From contig JAPORI010000208.1 in assembly GCA_026710225.1 (NCBI GenBank), positions 1 to 5,468 on the forward strand: DNA of 5,468 nt. Direction: 5' to 3'. The DNA is from Betaproteobacteria bacterium (GTDB lineage: Bacteria; Pseudomonadota; Gammaproteobacteria; Tethybacterales; Tethybacteraceae). The notes beneath the pieces are model-generated. The model had not been told where the DNA came from. It did not search any database and saw nothing but the letters and a program-made list of their open reading frames with translations. The translations under genes were made by a program, and so were the position numbers. Each line of letters starts with the position of its first letter. Within the stretch, counting starts at the first letter, position 1. Shown in pieces: positions 1 to 5,205 of this stretch.

Positions 1-229
1 CAAGGCACTTGGCGAGGAGATATGCCGATGCTACGGCCTGAGCAACCCGGCCGAATTGGCCAGCGGTGAAAGTGCCAACGGCCGGGCATTGAATATCCGC
101 ATCAAGCAAGGCACCGCACTGCTGCAAGAAATAACCTTGAACAAGACAGCACTGGCAGTCTCTGCGCCAAGCAGCATCTATTTGCAAGGGCAGATTATCG
201 CCGCAGCAGGCAGCTCGGAGCGCACCGCC

Positions 230-232
230 TGA
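230..232 (+). other. In-frame TGA stop inside the ATPase gene
   Basis: The codons read GCC TGA CAA in the frame that is conserved on both sides. The residues around it (SSERTA before, QTAKTQ after) look like a polar linker rather than a catalytic core. The base after TGA is C, a context known to be leaky in bacteria. TGA is a normal stop elsewhere here (the genes ending at 1613, 4668 and 5152), so a recoded genetic code is not supported. The simplest readings are a single-base nonsense mutation, for example from CGA or TGG, or a sequencing error. Confidence 0.85.
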
Positions 233-1106
233 CAAACAGCAAAAACGCAAGCCAATGCACCCATCAGCAAACTTGCCTTTGCCAATTTTCCCGACGAGCT
301 GAACAAGATCAAGTATGGGGCACTGCAAGGCCGCGCCTGGTATCTGCCGGCAAATCGCACCGGCATAATGCATGCCCGCGATGTGCTGTTGGGATCGCTT
401 ATTGAACGCTCTGCCCGAGCGTCTGCCCAGACGCAGTTGCTGTCCGGGATAACCGCTGATTTTCTTGAACAAATTTTCTATGCCGATCGGCTGGCGCCGG
501 GCAATCGCGGCAGCAACGGATCAGCGCGCCCGGGAAAAATGGCGAAAATCGCCAAATTGATCGAAGACAGGATCATCGGCGGCAAGATCATCATTGAACA
601 TTCGGCAATTCTCAACCAGCCCATCATCAAGTATCAGCCCAAGGGATGGAAGAAAAACACCCTTCCCCTGCCCAGCACATCGGCAATGGTGACCGAACTT
701 GCTGCGCTGGTAATCTTCCTGCGCTACGGCATCGAAGCCGGTGATGTGCTGATATTCGAAGAGCCCGAGGCCGGCCTGCATCCGGCCAAACAGCCCGAGT
801 TGATGCAAGTGCTTGCCGCCATCGTCAATGCGGGAGTAAAGGTTGTCATGACCACCCACAGCGACTGGATCATGGAGAAACTGGCCAATGTGATCCTAAA
901 CGGCGACAAGCCCGACAAGTTGCCAGCGCAAAACAGATTTGCCCTTGGCGAAGACCAAGTAGGCGCATGGCTGTTCAAGAACAAAGGTCAGAAAGGAACC
1001 ATCGTTGCGGAAATCCCTTTCGAGGAGCATGGTCTCTACGAAACCGGATACAGGGAAGTATCGAGCCAGCTGTATAACGAATGGCGACCACTAAGTGAAA
1101 GAAGGC

Positions 1107-1111
1107 AGGAG
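1107..1111 (+). promoter_or_regulatory. Ribosome binding site deciding the nuclease-like gene start
   Basis: AGGAG lies 4 bases before GTG 1116. The alternative in-frame GTG at 1095 has no purine-rich site in front of it, so 1116 is preferred. The site lies inside the 3' end of the ATPase gene, which implies translation coupled to that gene. Confidence 0.6.
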
Positions 1112-1115
1112 AAAA

Positions 1116-1613
1116 GTGTCCAAGCATTTTCTAAATAGCCTGCGGCGAAAGCATCAACTTGCAGGCTGCGTGACCAGCCGGATGCAAAAGAAAGGATGCA
1201 AGCTGCCTGACCCGCCAGCCAACAGCCTGATTATTGATATGGACGAAGCGGGAGCACCTGTTTCCCAGCGCGCCCAAAGATGCGACTACTTGCTATTTGC
1301 CATCCTGGTTGTGAAAAAACATGGTGCATTGCTGTTCTGCCCGGTAGAAATGAAACAGACCATCAGCACAAAGGCGATCAAGCAGCTACAGGCTGGAACG
1401 ATAATCGGCGAAAAGTTGCTTGCCGACTGCCAGGAGCCGATTGAGTTTCTTCCGACCTGCGTGTATCGCCAATCAGCCCATTCCGATATTCTGCGCGACT
1501 TCAGAACCAGAAAAGTTGCATTCAGACACTGCGGCAAAAAAATCAACAGATATGTGCAAGAAATCAAGTCCGGCAACAGCCTGTCTCAGGTATTGGCCAA
1601 AGAGCTGGCATGA
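1116..1613 (+). CDS. PD-(D/E)xK nuclease-like protein paired with the ATPase
   Basis: A 165-residue protein starting at GTG. I do not recognise a named family, but the motif order fits a compact PD-(D/E)xK restriction-type fold: a strand with LIIDMD (38-43), Asp57 in RCDYLLF, then a strand ending in PVEMK with Glu78 and Lys80, then a helix with KQLQ (Gln90 and Gln92) where this superfamily often carries a conserved Gln. In that fold the Asp, Glu and Lys bind metal and cut DNA or RNA. No signal peptide or membrane segment is seen. The start overlaps the end of the ATPase gene by 23 bases, as expected for partners made together. By context it would be the effector of an ATPase-nuclease defence module; with the ATPase broken it may be orphaned. 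It is intact, has an ordinary TGA stop, and appears less GC-rich by eye than the dehydrogenase downstream. Nuclease activity is inferred from motif spacing only; it could instead be a non-catalytic partner. Confidence 0.6.
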   Translation: MSKHFLNSLRRKHQLAGCVTSRMQKKGCKLPDPPANSLIIDMDEAGAPVSQRAQRCDYLLFAILVVKKHGALLFCPVEMKQTISTKAIKQLQAGTIIGEKLLADCQEPIEFLPTCVYRQSAHSDILRDFRTRKVAFRHCGKKINRYVQEIKSGNSLSQVLAKELA

Positions 1614-1650
1614 ACTCAGTGCCTGGTCAAGACTGATCTGACCGAGAAAT

Positions 1651-1673
1651 AACCGGCAACAAATCAGCCGGCT
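1651..1673 (-). terminator. Hairpin plus U-rich tail, probable terminator of the minus-strand decayed gene
   Basis: On the minus strand the RNA reads AGCCGGC, a 9-base loop, then GCCGGUU and AUUUCUC. That gives seven pairs, one of them G-U, followed by a U-rich tail. It lies 25 bases past the TAG of the minus-strand gene remnant. On the plus strand only five central pairs hold, so it would work mainly for minus-strand transcripts, though it could also slow transcription coming from the nuclease-like gene that ends at 1613. Confidence 0.45.
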
Positions 1674-1697
1674 CAGCAGAAAACAGGAGCGAACCGT

Positions 1698-2005
1698 CTA
1701 GCGCAGGCGCAGATTGATCAGATACTTGTCGCCGCTGCCGGTAACTGCCAGATCGAACTGGCAATCGGCGAAGTCCAAGTTGCACTTCCTGCCAAGTTTG
1801 TCACCCGAATAGAAAAAGCGGCACTGGCTAATGCATTGCCGCTTTGGCCAAACAGCGGCAATGGCAGGCCGCAGCCGATCCGGTTACTGGCGGCGGCAAA
1901 CTGTGCATCGGCAACTCTGGTTGCATTGGTGTTTGCCGAAATCAGCAGTCTGCGGCCGTCGGCTGCGTAGTCACAACTGATGCTGCCTGGCCAGCGCAGT
2001 GTCAA
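1698..2005 (-). pseudogene. Frameshifted remnant of a small, possibly exported protein
   Basis: Read on the minus strand, two frames look protein-like in succession. The upstream frame (about 2005 to 1830) gives SISCDYAADGRRLL, SANTNATRVADAQFAA and SNRIGCG. The downstream frame (about 1835 to 1698) gives CRFFYSGDKLGRKCNL, DFADCQFDLAV and TGSGDKYLINLRLR, then TAG. Neither frame is open through both parts: the first meets TGA at 1718-1720, and the second has TAA just upstream at about 1882 and no good start. Codon choice in each part resembles that of the real genes. The most economical reading is one gene with a frameshift near 1835-1860. The repeated Cys residues suggest an exported, disulfide-bonded beta protein, and a hydrophobic stretch (FGVLLSFLFAC, near 2075-2045) in a third frame could be a displaced signal peptide. 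A terminator-like hairpin follows. I do not recognise the family; chance coding-like sequence is possible. Confidence 0.4.
1834..1863. repeat. Perfect 10-bp inverted repeat
   Basis: CATTGCCGCT (1834-1843) and AGCGGCAATG (1854-1863) are exact reverse complements around a 10-base loop, TTGGCCAAAC, which itself contains the palindrome TTGGCCAA. It falls in the interval where the minus-strand remnant switches frame, so it may have promoted the slippage or deletion that broke that gene. It has no T-tract and is not a convincing terminator. Confidence 0.7.
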
Positions 2006-2012
2006 TTAAAAT
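1983..2012 (+). promoter_or_regulatory. egsA: Weak promoter candidate for the dehydrogenase
   Basis: TAAAAT at 2007-2012 matches the -10 consensus at five of six positions. An 18-base spacer separates it from CTGCCT at 1983-1988, which matches the -35 consensus at only three of six. Transcription from here would give a leader of roughly 55-60 bases before the CTG start. It is the only AT-rich patch close upstream of the gene. Confidence 0.25.
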
Positions 2013-2061
2013 GGATGCTCCCGGCCCCCGGTTCGACCCCGGACAGGCAAACAGGAAACTC

Positions 2062-2066
2062 AGGAG
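2062..2066 (+). promoter_or_regulatory. egsA: Ribosome binding site selecting a CTG start
   Basis: AGGAG lies 9 bases before CTG 2076-2078 in the dehydrogenase frame. No ATG, GTG or TTG exists in this frame between here and ATG 2217, while the protein sequence is already family-like well upstream of 2217. This supports initiation at CTG. Confidence 0.6.
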
Positions 2067-2075
2067 AACACCAAA

Positions 2076-3386
2076 CTGGACAGACAGGAAAAATATCTGG
2101 GCGCGCACCGGGAAATCTTTGCCGGCAACTGGGTCGATCCGGCCAGCGGCCAGCGGCTGGCGATCCCGATTGGCAAACTGGTCATCGACGATGATCTGGA
2201 CGGACGGGAAGCGGCAATGCTTGCCGAGCTTTACGGCAACAGCAAGATGTGCGTGGTATCCGGTGCAACAACCTGGGAGATATTCGGCCGGCGCATCAAC
2301 GCGGCACTGGGTGCGGCGGCGGCCGAGCCGATCGTGCTCAACAATGCCAAGGCCGATCTTGCAACCGTCGAGCGGGTGGCGGCGGCAACCAGCGCGCCGG
2401 TGTTGATTGCCGCCGGCTCCGGGGCGATAACCGACATCGTCAAGTATGCGACCTTTCGCACCGGCCGCCGGTTCTCGGTCTTTGCCAGTTCGCCGATGAA
2501 CGCTTACAGCACCAGTTCCGCCTCGATCCTGGTCGATGGAGTCAAGAAGTCGGTGCCCAGCCACTGCGCCGACGGACTGTTTTTCGAACTCAAGACGCTG
2601 GCCGCCTGTCCGCCGCGGCTGCTGGCCAGCGCCTTTGCCGATCTTCTCTGTCGCAGTTGCATCCAGATTGACTGGCTGCTCGCTGGCGACTTCGCCGGCG
2701 CCGACTATCGCGCCTTCCCTTTCCATCTGGCCGAGTGCGACGAGGCCGATCTGATCGCCGCCGCCGGCAATCTGACCAGTGGTGATCACCAGTCGATCGC
2801 AATCTTGGTGCGCGCCTGCATAGCAAACGGGCTCGGATCGCTGCTGTTGAAATCGACCGCCTGCAACAGCAGGTGCGAGCACCTGATCTCGCACTATCTG
2901 GACATGTTCGCCGGCGACGCCCATCCGGGCAGCCTGCATGGTGAACAAGTCGGGGTGGCAACTTTGGCGATGATGCGCCTGCAAGAGCAAATCCTGCAAG
3001 CCGATCAACCGCCGCAGTTGCATGCCAGTGCCGATCGGGGGACGCAACTGATTGCGCGCTACGGCAAGCGACTCGGCTCTGTTTTTGCGCAAAACTGCAC
3101 CACCAAGGCGATCTCGGCGCCAGCGGCGGCGCAGTGGAATCGGCGCTGGCAGGACGACTGGGACACCTGGCGCAGCCGGTTGCGGAAAGTAATGCTGCCG
3201 GCGGCAAAAGCCGAACAGGCGCTGCGCGCCTGCGGCGGCAGCACCAGCGCCAGCCAACTGGGCTTTGACCCGGAATTCTTCCGTCGTGCAGTGCGCGATG
3301 CAATGTATCTGCGCAACCGCTTCGGGATTCTCGATCTGGCCGCAAGCGCCCGGATGCTTGAACAATTCGCCTCCCGGTTGCAGTAA
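2076..3386 (+). CDS. egsA: sn-glycerol-1-phosphate dehydrogenase (AraM/EgsA family)
   Basis: A 436-residue cytosolic enzyme when started at CTG 2076. The family uses NAD(P)H and a divalent metal to reduce dihydroxyacetone phosphate to sn-glycerol-1-phosphate, the backbone isomer typical of archaeal lipids and used by some bacteria. Visible in order: VSGATTWEIFG (about 62-71) after the first strand, the dinucleotide-binding loop AAGSGAITDIVKY (112-124), SSPMNAYSTSSASI (138-151), the metal Asp in ADLLCRS (Asp189), the metal His in CEHLISH (His269), a second metal His in LHGEQVG (His288), and a typical C-terminal MYLRNRFGILDLA. Starting at ATG 2217 would remove 47 residues, including the family-like EIFAGNWVDPASG and IPIGKLVIDDDL, so the upstream CTG is chosen. 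Oddities: several glycines I expect in the family are replaced (NAY for NGY, AFADLL for GxGDLL, NSRCEH for SGxEH). It stands alone, with no lipid gene beside it. Family assignment is firm; full activity is less certain. Confidence 0.9.
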   Translation: MDRQEKYLGAHREIFAGNWVDPASGQRLAIPIGKLVIDDDLDGREAAMLAELYGNSKMCVVSGATTWEIFGRRINAALGAAAAEPIVLNNAKADLATVERVAAATSAPVLIAAGSGAITDIVKYATFRTGRRFSVFASSPMNAYSTSSASILVDGVKKSVPSHCADGLFFELKTLAACPPRLLASAFADLLCRSCIQIDWLLAGDFAGADYRAFPFHLAECDEADLIAAAGNLTSGDHQSIAILVRACIANGLGSLLLKSTACNSRCEHLISHYLDMFAGDAHPGSLHGEQVGVATLAMMRLQEQILQADQPPQLHASADRGTQLIARYGKRLGSVFAQNCTTKAISAPAAAQWNRRWQDDWDTWRSRLRKVMLPAAKAEQALRACGGSTSASQLGFDPEFFRRAVRDAMYLRNRFGILDLAASARMLEQFASRLQ

Positions 3387-3403
3387 ACGACAACGCGGCT
3401 GCC

Positions 3404-3421
3404 TTGCCCGCGACTGGGCAA
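3404..3421. repeat. Short hairpin after the dehydrogenase gene
   Basis: TTGCCC and GGGCAA form a perfect 6-bp inverted repeat around a 6-base loop, starting 18 bases after the TAA at 3384-3386. No T-run follows, so a classic intrinsic terminator is not shown. It could be a weak terminator or mRNA end stabiliser, or an operator for the HTH protein encoded downstream, since it lies about 25 bases before the -10-like box. Confidence 0.4.
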
Positions 3422-3445
3422 CAATCTGGCAGGGTTTTGATGGGT

Positions 3446-3451
3446 TATACT
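3446..3451 (+). promoter_or_regulatory. -10-like box for the protease/PIN operon
   Basis: TATACT matches five of six -10 consensus positions and sits 56 bases before ATG 3508. No good -35 is found at 16-18 bases upstream (AATCTG at 17), so activity may be weak or need an activator. If real, it would drive both the protease and the overlapping PIN gene, possibly under autoregulation by the HTH domain. Confidence 0.3.
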
Positions 3452-3507
3452 TTTCCAGTCTCCCTTTCCTTCCATCGGATTTTGCCTGAATCGACAAGCG
3501 CTTGCCA

Positions 3508-4668
3508 ATGATTAGAGTGGATGTAAACCCCGAACTGCTGCGCTGGGCGCGCAAGCGGGCTGGCATCGGCGTGGACCGGCTCGCAGCCAAGTTCCCCAAA
3601 TACCGCCAATGGGAAACCCGCGAGGTGCAGCCAACGCTCAGGCAGCTTGAAAGCCTGGCCAAGACTACCCATGTAGCAGTCGGATTGCTGTTTCTTCCCC
3701 AGCCGCCTGACGAGCCGTTGCCGATTCCGGATTTCCGCACCAAGACCGGCGCCAATCTCGATAGTCCCGGCCCCGATCTGCTTGACACCATCTATCTGTG
3801 CCAGCGACGGCAGGCCTGGTATCAGGACTTTGCCCGCCGCGGGCAACATGCGCCGCTCGCCTTCGTCGGTTCAGCAAGCCCAACTGACTCAGTCGAGACG
3901 GTGGCGGCTGAAATTCGCAGGGTGCTTGGCCTTGATTTGGCCAAATACCGCAGCCTTGCCACTTGGAGCGGAGCACTGCAAAGGCTTGGCGAGCGTGCCG
4001 AAGCGCTCGGAGTGCTGGTAATGATTTCCGGGGTGGTCGGCAGCAGCACCAGCCGGGTGCTCAATCCTGACGAGTTCCGCGGCTTTGCCCTGGCTGACGA
4101 TCTTGCCCCGCTGATCTTCATCAACGGCGCCGATACCAAGGCTGCCCAGATGTTCACTCTGGCTCACGAACTGGCGCATCTGTGGCTGGGAGATTCAGCC
4201 CTTTCCAACTCCCGGCCGGACTCGCTGCCGACAGGCAAGATCGAGCGCTGGTGCAACCGGGTTGCCGCCGAAGTCCTCGTCCCGCTTGCGCAAATGCACA
4301 CGCAATACCGACAAGGCGAAAAACTTGCTGATGCCCTAAACCGCCTGGCCAGGCATTTCAAGGTCAGCAAACTGGTAATCCTGCGCCGCATCCGCGATGG
4401 CCGATATTTGTCTGCGGACAGATTCCGAACCGCATACGCTGCCGAACTGGAAAACTTCCGGCAGCGGGCGCAAAGCGGCGGCGGCCATTTCTACAACACG
4501 ACCAAGGCGCGGCTGGGCAACCGCTTCTCGGCAGCGGTGGTTGCCAGCACCCTTGAGGGAGAGACATCGTTCACCGAATCGTTTGACCTGCTTGGCCTGA
4601 AAAAAATGAACACTTTTGATAACCTGGCCCGGCACCTCGGGATACTGCGTGATGGTCTACCTGCTTGA
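3508..4668 (+). CDS. Xre-HTH / ImmA-IrrE family zinc metallopeptidase
   Basis: A 386-residue protein. Residues 5-63 (VNPELLRWARKRAGIG to VGLLFLP) form the Xre-type DNA-binding domain usual in this two-domain family; the link DEPLPIPDFRT (68-78) is also typical. The C-terminal half is the ImmA/IrrE peptidase: FTLAHELAHLWLG holds the HExxH zinc site (His220, Glu221, His224), and the helix WCNRVAAEVLVP gives the third ligand, Glu255. Family members cleave repressors or antitoxins (ImmA on ImmR, IrrE/PprI on DdrO) and often control mobile elements or stress responses. ATG 3508 is chosen because MIRVDVNPELLRWAR matches the usual N-terminus; TTG 3502 would add two residues, and neither has a clear ribosome binding site. 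The 3' end overlaps the PIN gene by 17 bases, so the two are almost certainly one operon. It probably acts as the antitoxin-like regulator of that PIN protein and may repress its own promoter. Family is certain; the regulatory role is inferred from context. Confidence 0.92.
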   Translation: MIRVDVNPELLRWARKRAGIGVDRLAAKFPKYRQWETREVQPTLRQLESLAKTTHVAVGLLFLPQPPDEPLPIPDFRTKTGANLDSPGPDLLDTIYLCQRRQAWYQDFARRGQHAPLAFVGSASPTDSVETVAAEIRRVLGLDLAKYRSLATWSGALQRLGERAEALGVLVMISGVVGSSTSRVLNPDEFRGFALADDLAPLIFINGADTKAAQMFTLAHELAHLWLGDSALSNSRPDSLPTGKIERWCNRVAAEVLVPLAQMHTQYRQGEKLADALNRLARHFKVSKLVILRRIRDGRYLSADRFRTAYAAELENFRQRAQSGGGHFYNTTKARLGNRFSAAVVASTLEGETSFTESFDLLGLKKMNTFDNLARHLGILRDGLPA

Positions 4669-5152
4669 TGCCGATGCGTTCATCAGGGCGAAAAGGCTGC
4701 ACTACGGCTTTGATTTCTGTCCGGCATTCTGGGACTGGCTGATTGCCAACCATGCCAAAGGCAAGGTGTTTAGCGTTGACAAGGTCAGCAACGAACTGAA
4801 GGTCGGTGCCGATGAACTTGGCAGATGGGCAGCCGCAAGGGGCAGCAGCTTCTTCCTGAAACCCGACCAGACAACTGTTGCCGCACTGACTCAGGTTTCG
4901 GCATGGATAGCCAGCAAAGACTACAGCACCCAGGCAACCGCTGCGTTCATGAATGGTGCGGACTACTTTCTGGTTGCGCAGGCGTTGGCCGGAAAACACA
5001 CTGTCGTTACCCATGAGATTCCAGCCCCGGATACTTCCAAGCGCCGCATCAAGATACCCAATGTCTGCGCCGGTCTTGGCGTCAAGTGCCTAAGCCCATT
5101 TGACATGCTGCGCCAAGAACAAGCCCGCTTCCAACTCGGACTCTCGTCGTGA
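4652..5152 (+). CDS. DUF4411 family PIN-domain protein (probable toxin RNase)
   Basis: A 166-residue protein of the DUF4411 family, a PIN-fold group. PIN proteins are Mg-dependent RNases and the usual toxins of VapBC-type systems. Family landmarks: YLLDADAFIRAK (3-14, with the first acidic residues Asp6 and Asp8), HYGFDFCPAFWDWL (17-30), VFSVDKVSNELK (39-50, Glu48), ADELGRWA (53-60), NGADYFLVAQALA (101-113, Asp104), VVTHE (118-122) and KIPNVC (134-139). The acidic set Asp6, Glu48 and Asp104 fits a metal-binding PIN active site, so the protein looks catalytically intact. Start: ATG 4652, chosen because the family begins close to YLLDA; GTG 4649 is directly in front and possible. There is no strong ribosome binding site. 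The start lies within the last 17 bases of the protease gene, implying translational coupling. An Xre-ImmA/IrrE gene followed by a DUF4411 gene is a recurring bacterial pair predicted to be toxin-antitoxin-like; experimental support for this exact family is, to my knowledge, thin. Confidence 0.88.
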   Translation: MVYLLDADAFIRAKRLHYGFDFCPAFWDWLIANHAKGKVFSVDKVSNELKVGADELGRWAAARGSSFFLKPDQTTVAALTQVSAWIASKDYSTQATAAFMNGADYFLVAQALAGKHTVVTHEIPAPDTSKRRIKIPNVCAGLGVKCLSPFDMLRQEQARFQLGLSS

Positions 5153-5205
5153 CCGGCTTTTCGGAAAATTGCCTTGCGCTCTTGCATATTCGTCAAGAAA
5201 CAAAA

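Larger units (their letters stand above)
1..1138 (+). pseudogene. ABC/AAA_21-type ATPase, 5'-truncated by window edge and interrupted by an in-frame TGA
   Basis: One reading frame runs from base 2 to the TAG at 1136-1138 and is broken only by TGA at 230-232. The segment after the stop is family-like before any start codon appears (NFPDEL near 295, then WYLPANRTGIM ending at 370), so both sides belong to one gene. Downstream are a signature-like LPSTSAMVTEL (about 671-703), Walker B with catalytic glutamates VLIFEEPEAGLHP (746-784) and a switch-type histidine in TTHSDWI (851-871). This is the C-terminal half of an ABC-like AAA ATPase of the AAA_21/OLD-related group; Walker A must lie left of the window. 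Such proteins hydrolyse ATP to control a partner nuclease or other effector. After the TGA the first standard start is ATG 368, with no ribosome binding site, and the remaining 256 residues lack the N-terminal lobe, so independent function is doubtful. The 3' end overlaps the next gene by 23 bases. Sure of the family; less sure that the gene is dead rather than read through. Confidence 0.8.

Noticed and set aside
1..1138. Alternative genetic code or selenocysteine at TGA 230-232.
   Set aside because: TGA ends three other genes normally, no selenocysteine insertion hairpin is apparent just downstream, and the site is in a linker, not an active site.
1420..1641. A 73-codon plus-strand frame inside the nuclease-like gene.
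   Set aside because: It lies almost wholly within that gene in another frame and has no start signal or domain.
1844..2194. A plus-strand open frame of 116 codons across the gap before the dehydrogenase.
   Set aside because: Its translation has no recognisable motif, its start has no ribosome binding site, and it runs into the dehydrogenase in another frame. The minus strand is more protein-like here.
1999..2406. GTG 1999 or ATG 2011 as the start of a separate upstream gene (MDAPGPRFDPG).
   Set aside because: It is in a different frame from the dehydrogenase, overlaps about 330 bases of it, and its translation there is an out-of-frame shadow.
1971..3791. A 606-codon open frame on the minus strand opposite the dehydrogenase and the HTH domain.
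   Set aside because: It mirrors GC-biased codons of a clearly recognisable plus-strand gene, its translation is low-complexity (rich in Gly, Arg, Gln and Ala), and it shows no domain.
5153..5170. CCG-GCTTTT-CGG as a terminator after the PIN gene.
   Set aside because: The stem is only three pairs and no T-run follows.
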